A stretch of 64,000 bases of DNA from Epiperipatus broadwayi (GCA_028023455.1 JAQFVV010000319.1:680001-744000); one strand, 5' to 3'. Positions 12,738-24,599 are shown, numbered from the stretch's first letter. Made by a program: numbers and translations. Notes: generated by a model from the sequence alone, not told the origin.

Positions 12738-13515
12738 GTGGCATTTTTTCAGAAAAAAAACATCTTGGCAACATCAAAGCTATGTGATTGTGGGAGAACC
12801 ATGATTTTAGTGAACTACAAGAGCTGGGAATTTTTCTGCTACTACTGTAAGCATAGCTATGATCTGTATAAAGGAAGTTGGTGTGATGGCTCCAAAATAT
12901 CGTTCATTACAGCTGTGAGGCTTATCTATTATTGGACTCATGATGAAGTAACAGTAGAAGGTGGTGTGGCAGAACTAACCATCTCCAGAGGTACCCTTAT
13001 TCACTGGAATGTTAGTCTACACAAGCTTTGCCGAGATCATCTCTCTCACCCTTGCTGTGAAATAGTCAGTCCTGATAAAATCATTGAGATAGACAAGACC
13101 CTCTTCTGTTGAAGAAAAAACCACCAGGGCAGGATATTGATGCAGAAATGGCTGATCACAGTGTTTGTTGTGACCTTGGCAAATGTTTTGCTGAGCAGTA
13201 CCATCTCATGAAGAAGCCACACTCCTCCAAGACATACATGACAACATTCAGGCTAGAACTACCATGTACAGCAATTGTTGGAAAGGCTACAACGTGGCTG
13301 ATCTGGAGGCTGTTGATTTTTCCCATCTCACTATAAATCACCAGTTCCACTTTGTTGACCCCTCCACAGGCTATCATACCCAGAATATCATGGGAGGATT
13401 GAAATGGTGGAACAAGAAGCAGCATAGCCCAGAAAGGACAACCATTGACAATTACCTAGCATATTTCCTCTGGTGTCATCTGCACAAAGAGAGGATTTGG
13501 TCTGAGCAATACTAG
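12738..13515 (+). pseudogene. Merlin (ISXO2/IS1595-like) DDE transposase, broken
   Basis: Cut-and-paste transposase relic. The N-terminal part has a zinc-ribbon-like CDCG ... FFCYYC pair, then LYKGSWCDGSK (the family's GTFF-x-GSK region), an HTH-like stretch and the first catalytic block IIEIDKTLF, with Asp present. A TGA stop follows at about 13110, where the family continues with a basic segment; the next bases still read RKNHQGR in that frame. The frame then shifts (SVCCDLGKCF, 13109-13336) and shifts again (13264-13515), giving YSNCWKGYN, LTINHQFHFVDPSTG and HTQNIMGGLKWW. By comparison with the family, the second catalytic Asp (usually before CWK) is Asn here, and the Glu expected after HTQNI is Met. 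The enzyme is therefore dead in at least three ways. An AATAAA signal follows at about 13596. Confidence 0.88.
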
Positions 13516-13715
13516 GCAAGATGAGCCTGTCTAGGTGATTGTTTATTTTTTTATTTAATTTGTGCCCAAATATTTATAACTTGTTTGTTTTATTCAATAA
13601 ATTTCCTAATTATTTCATTGAAAATTGTTGTTGTTAGTTATATAATTCAAAGAAAACTAAACCTGCTCTCTATCAAAAAACAAACTGTAGGTTTACAAAA
13701 TGTTTAAAGTAAAAT

Positions 13716-13992
13716 GATAATTAAAAAGAAAACAATCATCCTCCACTAACTAAAAACAAAGTGTTTTTTTTTTTTTTAAATCAAACAAACCTCCTACCAC
13801 CATCTAAAAATAAAGAACTTTTTAGTAGCATAAATGTTAAAAAAAAGTAAAAATATGATAATTAAAAAGCAAACCAACCCCTTCTACCATCTTAAAACAA
13901 ATTGTTTGTTTCTTAAAAATCAAAATAAACCCCTGCACCATCTAAAAATAAAAAACTTTTTGATAGCATGTATGTTAACACACATACACACA

Positions 13993-14034
<42 letters not shown>

Positions 14035-14110
14035 TGTGTGTGTGTAAAAAGATGATAATTAAAAAGCAACCCCCCTCCACCATCTAAAAACAAAGTGTTT
14101 GTTTATACAA
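13716..14110 (+). repeat. Merlin subterminal direct repeats
   Basis: A unit beginning GATAATTAAAAAG and running through a C-rich box to a CATCTAAAAACAAAGTG-like end occurs at about 13716, 13857 and 14054. Partial units (CATCTAAAAATAAA then ACTTTTT) lie at about 13801 and 13940. Repeats near one end of a DNA transposon are often transposase-binding sites; here that is inference. Confidence 0.65.
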
Positions 14111-14380
14111 AATGAAATGTTTAAGGGTTTAGTAAAAAAAACCCATAGTATTTTCGAAAAATGTTTAAAAAAATAGAAAATAACAAAAATATAAAAGAGT
14201 AAAAAAATACCAAATAGAAAAAGAAAATGTTTAATACAAAATACTGTAAATAAAAAATAAAAAATTTTAAAAAAATTACCGTATTTTACCACATCATCAT
14301 CCCATGAACATGTATATTGATGTTTCTTAGGCAAAAACCACCACAATCAAGTGATAGAGAATATTATATGTACTAGTACT

Positions 14381-14540
14381 CTGCCATTAAATCTAAAAAA
14401 ATTAATGGCAGTTGTGTAGTGTTAAAAAATTAACCAAAAGTACTTCTATGGATTGAAAAACTGTATATAATAGTGTAGCTGAATAATAATAGTGATTTAA
14501 TTCAAATGACCTGCCACAGTTGTAACTAAAGGAACTTCTG

Positions 14541-14543
<3 letters not shown>
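14381..14543. repeat. Fold-back unit R1, right half
   Basis: Continuation of R1 after Merlin. It starts with the right target duplication CTGCCATT and ends GGAACTTCTGTGA, the same end as R2 and R3. It carries the inverted partner of the left-arm sequence (AACCAAAAGTACTTC then GATTGAAA). Confidence 0.8.

Positions 14544-14631
<88 letters not shown>
14544..14631. repeat. (AT)n microsatellite, ~88 bp
   Basis: Nearly pure AT dinucleotide run between R1 and R2. The overlapping minus-strand frame reads only alternating Tyr-Ile. Confidence 0.95.
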
Positions 14632-14634
<3 letters not shown>

Positions 14635-14923
14635 AAAATGCCTATTAATTAAATTCTATTGTAATAACAAGAAAAATAATAAATATAATGATAATTAACT
14701 AATATATATAATCTTTCAATCTTCAGAAGTTCTTTTGGTTAATTTCTTAGCCCTCCTCAACTGCAATTAAATGCACAAAAATTAATGGTATTTGAAAAAG
14801 GTTAAAGAATTAATCAAAAGTACTTCTGCAGATTGAAAGACTGTATATTATAGTCAACTTTAATAATAAAGTGATTTAATTCAAATTACCTGCCATAGTT
14901 GTAACTAAAGGAACTTCTGTGAA
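14632..14923. repeat. Fold-back unit R2
   Basis: About 292 bp, same order as R3: TTAATTAAATTCTATTGTAA start, the CTTTCAATC/GATTGAAAG inverted arms, a centre reading CTGCAATTAAATGCAC (variant of the Merlin target), and the GGAACTTCTGTGA end followed by AT. Confidence 0.82.
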
Positions 14924-14942
14924 ATATATATATATATATATT

Positions 14943-16855
14943 TGTAATGGTATATAATATGCCATTACATTAATTTAAGATTAAAATAAAATCTTAAGTT
15001 CGTAAAGAAAAACTAAAAGCTAAAAAATTAAAGAGTTGTTAAACGTGTATATATATTCGCACAGATGCAAAACATTAAAAGTATGTATTTTTTTAAATAA
15101 AAAAAAGTATTTGAATGTGTTTTTTAATATAAAAAAGATAAAAGATCTAAATATAAAATATTTTAGTAATAAGTAAATTAAGTAAAAATAGAAACAGGTA
15201 TTAATTAATTCCTGAAATCTCAAAATGGAAATGATTGTGTTATTAATTATGGAAAAGCAAACTAGCCCTTGGGAATCTTATATAAAAAGTCAGATGAAAG
15301 TTATAGATAAGAGAACAAAAAATTAGATGTCCAATAGAAGCAGCAAACAAATGCTTGGACCATAATGAAAATGATTGGAACAGGAAACTATGTTTAATGA
15401 ATCCAGAGGATTACTATAAAAAGGAAAATATCCAAATTAAGAACAGTTACAGCTTGATTTTTTTGAGAGGCATGATAAGACTCACTTGTCACCCTCTCTC
15501 ACTTATTTAAAAATGAAATGACTGTTGAATTATGAATGGTACTTTTGCAAACCCTGAATCATATGGGTACTGCAATTAAATAGTACCAGGATTGAACCAG
15601 CTAAGGTAGCCTCCAGATTGAGAACTACGGTATGAACAACAGACTGGTCTTCTATGAGAGTCTTCATAGGAATTGTCATCAGGAACCAGGAGCTTTTCTA
15701 CTGTAAGATATAAACAGAAAAATTAAAAAAAAAGTAATTAAGACCTTTCAAGATTTGACAAGCTAAACCTATTTTTTTTAATGAACTTTAATCTGACTTT
15801 TCAAATCAATTATTAATGTTTAATTTTTATACCTTTGAGTTTGCTAAAAATCATTTCCATTTATTTTGTTCCTTTAAGTTTTATTATGATTTTTGTTTTT
15901 TCATTAAACTAAACATAATAAACACTAAATTTAAGTCAGGCGTGGATGGCTGCATAGATTAGTAAAGTTATATTAGTTTAATTAAGGGAGGGTAAATCTT
16001 ATATTATTTGTTTCATAGTTAAATTGGGTCAATGGATTGGATATATTGGTGTAATTAGTAAATGTAGTATGAGGTCAGCTACATACAGGATCACCTTATA
16101 TGCTGCACTCGAGCAAAATAAACCTTTTTATTGACCATAGGAGACAGACGGTATTTTCTGCTCCTTGGATCATTCCTTTGCCTATGGAATGGGATAGTAA
16201 GATGGAAAATGCAGTCCCTTCCTATGGGGTATTTTTTATTGTTCTTCTCATCAGACAGATGGACAAGAGACAATTTCTTCAATTATAACCATGCTATTCA
16301 GATGTACATTCCTGACGGTATGGTATTTATGCTGTCGTATTCATGCTACATTGAATACATCGATATATCAGATGGATTGATGTTGGTTTAAGTGCGAACT
16401 TTTGGCCTAACATTAAATAAGGGACAGAATATTTTCTTTTCAAATGCAATCTATATAGTCTATTCATACTCAACATTTTAATAAAAATTAAACTCATCTG
16501 TGTGAACTTAAAAGTTAAATTATAAATTTAAAATCCAAAGTAAAAGTTATATTAAAATAATTCTAAACTATATATGTTTAATAAATGTTTGTGTGTGTTA
16601 TTACTGGCAGTGGCTTCTTTTATTTATTTTTTAATATTAAAAATATTTTTGGATACAGATTCATATTTTATAAATCTCAGTGTCTCCATGAGCTAGTGGC
16701 ATTGGGTTAATGGTCAGAATAAAATATATATATATATAAATTGGATTTTAACAGTGCGTATCTGCCTTCTCTATAAATTTTGCAGGTTCAAATGGACTGG
16801 TGGTGCCCTATAGTGCAGATACAGTAAGACTGCTTTATCACTTAATTATCTGACC

Positions 16856-16856
<1 letters not shown>
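14943..16856 (+). mobile_element. LTR-like repeat B (relative of A, ~1.9 kb)
   Basis: TG...CA-bounded non-coding repeat colinear with A. Shared landmarks include the CGCACAGATGC region near 15058, GGTATTAATTAATTC near 15197, the block at 15938-16093, and ATTTTAACAGTG near 16745. It begins with a hairpin: TGTAATGG (14943-14950) pairs with CCATTACA (14962-14969). It lies inside the (AT)n linker between fold-back units R2 and R3, directly upstream of LTR-like repeat D. The 16131-16391 reading frame corresponds to 2200-2400 in A but is not conserved as protein, so it is not called. Solo LTR is the best reading, although no matching internal region is present to prove it. Confidence 0.6.

Positions 16857-16898
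<42 letters not shown>
16857..16898. repeat. (AT)n between LTR-like repeats B and D
   Basis: Pure AT run joining the CA end of B to the TG start of D, as expected if both inserted into one (AT)n tract. Confidence 0.9.
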
Positions 16899-16901
<3 letters not shown>

Positions 16902-18568
16902 GATGATCGCACATACTGCGGTCACACATATATATATTTAACATTTAAAGAATATTAAATATTGTGTTTGGAATACTAAAAAGTGAGTTTAAAAAATTAT
17001 AAACAAAGAAATGTTTTAATTAAGAAAAGAGAGGGAAATAGAATCGAAAATATTCTTATCTTTTACCCTCCAAAGTTAAGATTTTGTGAAATGAAAAATA
17101 AGTTAGAAATATTGAAATTGTACATTAGAAAATTAATAGTAATAAAGAAATCTAAATGAAAGACAAACTAAAATATGATATATATGAAAAGTAGAGTTTG
17201 AAAGCCTTGAGCATAAAATAGAAATTTAAAAACATGACTGAAAGATAAGGATCTGGGTCATAAAAGTACACATTTGACGATAAAATGAAATGCGTGTATG
17301 AAGTATGATAAAGACAGCAATAATTTATGCTTGTCAGTAATGTCAAAAATAACGAACATTTTATTAAAAATCTGTTTAATTAAAAAAAAAGAATAAATAA
17401 ATAAATGTACATAGAGCTACGAAATTATGTAAAGGCAAATCTATAAATGGCCGAAACCACATTCAGAAAAGCAAAGGTGTAAACAACAGCAAAAACAAAG
17501 GATCGAAAGGACAAAAAACTGGGGGAATTTTTTTAATTAAAAAGTTTTGAGTATAGAGATTAGAGTTGGAGACTTCTTGTAGAGAGGTTGGTGGAAAGAT
17601 TGCTCTGATAATAAGCAGCCATAGTTAACAAGATATGATTTCTAACATCGGTGCCTCATCTAGAATAGCTGGCTAAGGGCCGTCATGATCACTTGCCAAT
17701 CCAGATTCACTATGCTCTAATGTTTCCTGTCTAGATGTAACAACTGCCAATGTAGCACCTGCTGGAGAGTTTGTTTTGCCTGGTCCTTGATGCCCTAAAT
17801 GTGGAGGAGTTCCCACAACCAAAATCTAACTTAGGAGCGACCGTCCCTGCTAAAGAAGTAAAGAAATTCCACATGGTGGTCAGCAAGACTTTAAATTAAT
17901 TCAGAGACTTAAAACCCTAGGTAAATATGTATACTCTATTTTATATTTCCATGTGCACATACCTTTATTGAGACAATGGCCAAATTCTTACTTTGAATGA
18001 TAAAGACATTCTTTAACTTTTTAATATATACCCAGAATGACGATTATAAATGTCCAATCATTGATAGGATCTTTTTATTTTATTTTTTACTTGTAGCATT
18101 ATAGCAAATAATCTGTTTTTTATTGAGAGTTAATGATTTAAAGTACTTCTTTTATTGTTTAATTTATTCTATTAAATATATTTATTATTGATTTAAATCT
18201 GTTTCATCTCGTTCTTTGCCACTCCCAAAGAGTGATATATTCGTAGGGTTTGGGAAATAATTATTACTCATTTTGAGTACTGAATTAACATGTGAAACCA
18301 GTGGTGCAGTATTTTGATCCCATTAAAATTTATAAATATCCAAGCACTGTAAATCTTACAGCAGTCGGGAGACAGTGACCGGGAAAAATAACCTGGGGCT
18401 ATACCCGTATAATTACAGGTTCGGTCAAGTACGAATATAGACTCATTTATGTCCGTATGTTCTCTCTGCTTGTGGTAGCGGAAAGTGGATGATCTTGAAT
18501 TTTAAGAATTCCCCATTATATATAAATAAAAGGGAAGTTAAGATTTCGATCACTGGGTTTCCATTACA
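16899..18568 (+). mobile_element. LTR-like repeat D (~1.67 kb, solo LTR candidate)
   Basis: Begins TGTGATGATCGCA (16899-16911), which folds onto TGCGGTCACACA (16917-16928): 12 pairs, one bulge, one G-T pair. It ends CCATTACA (18561-18568), giving short near-inverted ends (TGTGATG against CATTACA), and is flanked by AT repeats on both sides. It is non-coding. The last part is the least AT-rich (about 18365-18490) and an ATAAATAAAA stretch precedes the end. It shares no clear sequence with A, B or C, so it is called on architecture alone. Confidence 0.45.
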
Positions 18569-18578
18569 ATATATATAC

Positions 18579-18882
18579 ACACAAATAAAATGCTCATTAA
18601 TTAAATTCTATTGTAATAACAAGAAAAATAATAAATATAATGGTAATTAACTAATATATATATATATATAGTCTTTCAATCCACAGAAGTTCTTTTGGTT
18701 AATTTCTTAGCCCTCCTCAACTGCCATTAAATGCACAAAAATTAATGGCATTTGAAAAAGGTTAAGGAATTAAACAAAATTACTTCTGCAGATTAAAAAA
18801 CAGTATATTATAGTCAACTTTAATAATAAAGTGATTTAATTTAAATTACCTGGTATAGTTGTAACTAAAGGAACTTCTGTGC
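18579..18882. repeat. Fold-back unit R3 (carries the empty Merlin site)
   Basis: About 300 bp, same order as R2 and the split R1. It has the inverted arms (TTTTGGTTAATTTCTTA against TTAAGGAATTAAACAAAAT) around a centre of GCCATTAA, 9 bases, TTAATGGC. CTGCCATT at 18721-18728 is the uninterrupted version of the Merlin target. Confidence 0.82.
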
Positions 18883-18892
18883 AATATATATA

Positions 18893-19127
18893 ATACAAAT
18901 AAAATGTCTGTTAATTAAAATCTATACTAATAACAATAAAAATAATACATATAATGGTAATTATCTATTATATACCACTTTACACTTTGCAGAAATACTC
19001 TCAGTTCATTACTTAACCAACCTCAACTGCCTTTAAATTCAAAAATTTAATGAATTAACTGAATGCACTTCTGTGGATTGAAAAACGGTATATAATAGTT
19101 AGTTACCATAATATTTTTTATTGCTAT

Positions 19128-19130
<3 letters not shown>
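18893..19130. repeat. Fold-back unit R4 (diverged)
   Basis: Shorter, more diverged unit beginning like R3 (AAATAAAATGTCTGTTAATT) with recognisable CTCAACTGCC centre and CACTTCTGTGGATTGAAAAA right arm. It is followed by a long TA run. Confidence 0.65.

Positions 19131-19223
<93 letters not shown>
19131..19223. repeat. (TA)n microsatellite, ~93 bp
   Basis: Pure TA run after R4, ending at the TGTAACC junction at 19224. Confidence 0.95.
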
Positions 19224-19226
<3 letters not shown>

Positions 19227-22200
19227 AACCTTCTACTAGATTGCTGTAATCATAAACGAATCATGCTGCACATTTTTAGGCATCATAATCCTCCTATGTA
19301 ACCTATCATACTCATCTTACTAGTCCAATTACACATTTGGAAAACATATCTTTCTCTGTAACCTTCCTATCTACAACTAATCTCGAATATACATCTAAAA
19401 ATAAATGTTAAACTAAAGAGATGATTTCTTTATTGACTAAACTCATATGAAACTAAAGTGAGAGAAGATCACAAGGTGATTAATAATTTTGGGTCAAACT
19501 AGCTTCAAAATCCACAAACAAACAAACAAACAAAAGGTTATGAAATGAACTTAATATTTATCAAACCTATAAATAAATAATAATTAGATCAATGGAATGA
19601 ATATGACATTAACATATAAATTAGGCAATAAGTAAATTAGGATGTAGATGACTAAATGGATGATGAAAATAAGTAATAATTCAATAATGAAATGAAATGA
19701 GTCTGAGAATGAAGACAAAAGAATGAAGATGTATCAGAATAATGAATGATTAAGATGACAGTAGAATAAGAGTTAATGGATGATTAAAATGATAAGGGAA
19801 TAAGAGCTAATGAATGATGAATTAATTAGGATAGTAAATTAGGATGAAAGAAAAATAAAGAAAGATTGAAATGACAGATGAGAAGAATGATGATGATGAA
19901 AGTTGTTGTCCAAAACTCTAAATTTGATATTGAATTAAATGATAATAAGACAACTAAATCAAACATGGATTTCAAGCTTAACAAAACCAGAATATTCACC
20001 ATAAAGTCAAAACAAGCTATACATTTCAGACAAAAGAAGCAATTTATACTTTAAAGTTCGGTTGACTTTTATAAAACAGTGTATGTAATACAACTCCAAT
20101 CCAACTACAATAAATAACTAGATATAAAATTTTCCATAAATTCAAATCCTATTGCAAATTAATATAACTTATCCTTCTCAGGGTTCAGATAGCTTAAAGG
20201 GTGTTATACAAGATATACTTGGGTCAGTGAAAGGGATTTTACCACTACCCAAGCATAACACACACAATAGCTCTTAATACCGAATTGAATTACCAAACAA
20301 TATTTAGTAATTTCAAATAAATTCTATAAATTCCCTAACTATGATAAACTTTAAGCTTCAATAAGCAGGAATGATTTTTCAATAGCTAAATGCAATAGCT
20401 TTCCAACTTTCTTTCTCCATTAATTAGAAACAATGTGATCAAGACTAGTGAACAATAGATCTGCAGGTTCAAATAAACTGAGTAAACCAATATTAAGTGT
20501 TTAATCTTTTTAGTATATCACTTAAAAGAATATTCTTTAGGTTAGTAATGTTTAATTATTAAGTAATGATTCCCTAGATATACTCATATTTTATAGGGCT
20601 TAACAAAATTATTCTGATATACCTACATATAGTGACTTTTACAATATTGATTGATGATGATTTCCATATAATCATAGGGTATGTTAATAGCAATAACAAT
20701 AATAATGTGTGGGTGTGTTGATTAGCAATAAGATTATTGACAACTAAATAAATTTTTAACACAAGATTTATTTACATTATTTACAAGTCCATATCAGACA
20801 CATTACATGAAACAAGATGGTTTCATCAAATAAAATCAGGGATGTAAGTTTACAGGTAACCCATTGACTATAGTAAATAAGACAAACATTTTTGGATATG
20901 TTTAGTTTATTATTCTATATTATAGAATAAAACAATTAAACTTTATTTAAGCTAACTTAGCATTTAAATTATAAAACAAAATAAACTTAGGTTTTTGGGA
21001 TATACACAACTTTCTAAATGTAAAAACCCTAAGTTATAATTTAGTATATTAAACTATAGCTATTAGATTTATTAGAATATAATAAGGGCAATTATCATAT
21101 TCAGTACAATTAATAATTTATTATCATTTACTATAAAAAAGATTTATTATATTGATGTGGGACAGACATCATAAGTTAAATGCACACATGACACCAAAAC
21201 ATTGCATATGTCCACAAACTAATCATTTAATAGTTATCTGATCTTATCAATCCATATGTGAATCTCTACTTGATGAAGACTGATCCACATTATCCATGTA
21301 CACCCCTTGCTCTTTTATATAGAAGTTATACAAATGCTAGTAAAGTTTTGGTTGGTTTGCTTATAAACTGATGAAGATTACATAACATCATAAAGACATT
21401 ATTCCATTTAGACAAACACTATTGCTAGACCAGTGCCCCTTAATCTAACTTTATTTTATCCTTGCTATTTGATTTTGAAATCCTAAACATCACCATACAC
21501 AGTGAAAAGCTAACTCTATAACTTCATGAGGGATCTAAAGGGAGGCTCTACAAAACAACATGATAGTTGTATAATAATATGGTCATTTCCAATACCTTCA
21601 TAGGTATAAAAGTGCGAGCAGTGCCTCTTCACTGGCAAATAGAATTCAGATTATGGGGATCATCCTCTTTTAGGATTAACTATGCTCTAAGCACTAACTA
21701 TTAATCAGCCTCAACAATATCATCCTCTCATTTAATCATCAATGGGGGATTCTCCATTAGCCCATGCACAATATTGATATACTTATATTTGATGCCATTA
21801 TACATGGCACAAACTCATCAGCTAAAAAGATGTCACAAAACCGATCAATACAATAGCAAGATAAAACAACACTAATAATAAAAATGGAAATATAAATATT
21901 TCATTTCCCAATGCAGAAACTATAAATGTTTTACAAACAAGCCAACCAACATATAAGTAAGATGACCATTAATTATTTTAAAATACCAATTATACTTTTG
22001 GTTATAGCAAGCCATGTACACATAAACAATGAAGACTAACCTGCATTTTGTATTTGAAGTGGACATGTTCCTTCATAGGCAAAATTAAGCAATAAAAGAA
22101 ATGCTTATTAAATTATTTTATATAATAGAAACAATTGTGTCATTATGTATATAATTTTGACAAGTTTGGGTCTGTTTGTTCCCCCTCAATATAATATTAA

Positions 22201-24453
22201 CATATCTTTTAGCAGAGCAAGAGATAAATATTTCTCTCTCTTACCAGATAAATGATATTTAACATTATGCTTTCCCTTCATTGGGAAAACAGCCAAAATA
22301 CATATGGAATAAATGTAAATATTTTATACATATTTACATCTTTTTAAACATATTTTATACTACAATAAAACATATAAAAAAATTCCCAAATGACACTTGA
22401 AGTAAGTATTATAAACTAACATAGAAATAATAACAAAAAAAAAAAATAAACAAACATTTTCTCCCATTAGATTTTGTACTATTAGCCAAAGTTTGATCCA
22501 TTCTTATGAGCAAAAATGACAAGAAAACAGATATTATAAGTGAATATTTCTTAGTAAATATATATACTTTGATTATCCGGTTTGATATTAGCATATTGAG
22601 ACAACATTTAAACATTTTCCAAAGGCAATAAAAATAGGTTTAAAATTATTTATTGATTTGTTTATTTTTGTTTTTCCATCCTCGCAAAGATCTGTCATAA
22701 TTTTAAATGATGTGGGTGATTTTGAAACAGTTAAAAATATTATTACTTTGCAAGTTATTCAATAAAGATAAAAATAAATAAATACTTCTTCACTTTTTTC
22801 CTATCAGCAATGAAGATGTTTTTAGTTATATTAAGAACAATTTATTCAATTATAAATACGATATTCTAGGCATTTTTAATTAATCTGTAAGTTACTCCTT
22901 TCCAAAATGCAGCACAAACAAAATAGGTTTATTATGATCTTTAAATAAAAAAATTTAAAATAATTTATGAATTTTGTTTACTTTGTTTTTTTCTGTTTAC
23001 GGTAATATCTGTCATAATTTTAAATCATCTGGGCAATTTTAAACATTTAAAGTATTACTAATTTATATGTTGCATAATCAAGATAAAAAAATAAGTAAAT
23101 ATTTATTCATTAATTTATAACAGCAAATTCATATGTGCTTAATAATGATAAGAAGAATGGGTTCAATAGTAAGCAATTATCCATAAAATATACTTGGCAT
23201 TAATATTCAGCGATTTTTCTATTTTCACCAGCTACACAAATTAGCTCCAAACACCACTAGCAGATGAGTTTCTTTTCTAATGAAAATAAGACATAAGTTA
23301 TGCATTTTTCTTTCTAAATTGACTACATTTTATATGATTGAAAAATGACTTTTTAGTTTATTTATTATCTCCCTTAAACTTTTCTTCAAAATTATTTTGA
23401 GATTATTTTTATTGAGATAACAATTTCTAAACAACATATTTTTCAGATTTATGCTTAATAGTGGCGCGAAAATCCAAACGCTTTAATCTTTTTCTTTTCA
23501 ATCTAAATAATTTTCACATCATTCTTAAATCTGACAATTGCTTAAGATAAAGAAAACAAAAGTAATCACTTACGTTTTTCTGGTATTGTTCTTCATTTCA
23601 AATAGTACATATTGAGGCAAATATTTATCCAGATAGCGGTCATTCTAGCTTCTCCAGCAGGCAAAATTAGAATCATACGATCGATGAAAATTAGTGCTGA
23701 AATATTACAATATTATTGAGTTCTACTCCATTATATTTAAAAACATATAATCATGAGATTTTGTCCAAATTAATTTTCAAGGTTATTATTTTTCAGCTTA
23801 TTTTTTATATTTTATTTCATAAATGGAGAGTTAAAGTCTTGTTCCGATTTTCTTTCTCTTAGTAGTCCCTCTACAAAACTTGTTATAGTATTTATTCTTA
23901 GTGTTAAATGTCTGATTGGTCCTAAATGATCCAATCACTGTAAAATGTAAATAAATTAATATTTTTATTCCTCTAGTGGAAAAAAAATATAGACTGTTAC
24001 ATTTCAATTTAACTTTAAATATAATATATTTAAAGATTGTTTATAAAAAAAATTAGAAGAATTATAAATTGATTTTGTTTATTTTTAATTACTGTTTAAT
24101 AATAACAATAAAGTATGAATTATTTTCATGCTTCCAAATTAGTTTAATACTATTAAAATATTATTTGAAACAGCTGCCATTGGAACTTGTGATAAAATGT
24201 TTATGAGATTCATATCCACTCTATCAGATTTTCCAGTGCCTCACAAACAGTCTAAATCATCACCCCTTTCAAGATATTTCTTAGTATGCTTTCGCTTAGT
24301 GGAAAAATTATAAACCACATGCATTTCACTCTATAAGTGATTTCTACATACTGATTTTCAATATCTTAGCAAATTATTACTAAATAAAATTTGAAATTTT
24401 ATACACTGGATCACTGAATAAAACTTACTATCATGGAGCCAAAATATATGGTT

Positions 24454-24456
<3 letters not shown>
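19224..24456. other. Gene-free 5.2 kb between two (AT)n tracts
   Basis: No coding region or RNA gene. It starts TGTAACC after (TA)n and ends GGTTACA before (AT)n, a 7-bp inverted match, but nothing inside shows that it is one element. About 19565-19910 is C-poor and purine-rich on this strand with repeated AATGAATGAT/GATGA words. A diverged duplication lies at 22620-23130. Confidence 0.4.
22620..23130. repeat. Diverged direct duplication, ~300-bp period
   Basis: The segment at about 22620-22820 aligns with about 22917-23130. Shared landmarks are AATAGGTTTA, TTTGTTTACTTTG/TTTGTTTATTTTTG, ATCTGTCATAATTTTAAAT followed by TGGG, and ATCAAGATAAAAA. It is non-coding. Confidence 0.55.
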
Positions 24457-24539
<83 letters not shown>

Positions 24540-24545
24540 TATATA
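24457..24545. repeat. (AT)n microsatellite, ~89 bp
   Basis: AT run starting directly after GGTTACA (24450-24456). A second, short AT run lies at about 24580-24597, at the edge of the Penelope cluster. Confidence 0.93.
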
Positions 24546-24599
24546 TAAACTTAAGAGCATGCTAACATTCTAAACAAGCTTATATATATATATATATAT

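Larger units (their letters stand above)
12205..14380 (+). mobile_element. Merlin-type DNA transposon, 2176 bp, with 8-bp TSD
   Basis: The terminal inverted repeats are 12205-12223 (GGGACTAGTACATATAATA) and 14362-14380 (inverted, AGTACTAGTACATATAATA), matching at 17 of 19 positions. They are flanked by the direct duplication CTGCCATT at 12197-12204 and 14381-14388. An 8-bp target duplication and an IS1595/IS1016-like transposase are the hallmarks of the Merlin superfamily. A related R unit carries the unoccupied site: CTGCCATT followed by AAATGCAC at 18721, so both boundaries are confirmed by a paralogous empty site. Contents: transposase pseudogene (12738-13515), a poly-T run, subterminal direct repeats (13716-14110) and a TA/TG microsatellite near 13993-14045. 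Confidence 0.92.

Noticed and set aside
14402-14635. ORFs rich in alternating Tyr-Ile (also at 27564-28027, 27815-28024, 48383-48712, 43185-43376, 63657-63854)
   Set aside because: They are translations of (AT)n tracts, open only because TATATA has no stop in two frames.
2900-19260. Hairpins at the TGTAACC junctions 2900 and 19224 (also 48300)
   Set aside because: I looked for the partner strand within 60 bases and found no convincing stem, so these are not counted with A, B, C, D and E.
19224-24456. A single 5.2-kb element with TGTAACC...GGTTACA ends
   Set aside because: Only 7 bp of terminal match, no internal element content and no relative. The borders may belong to different units.
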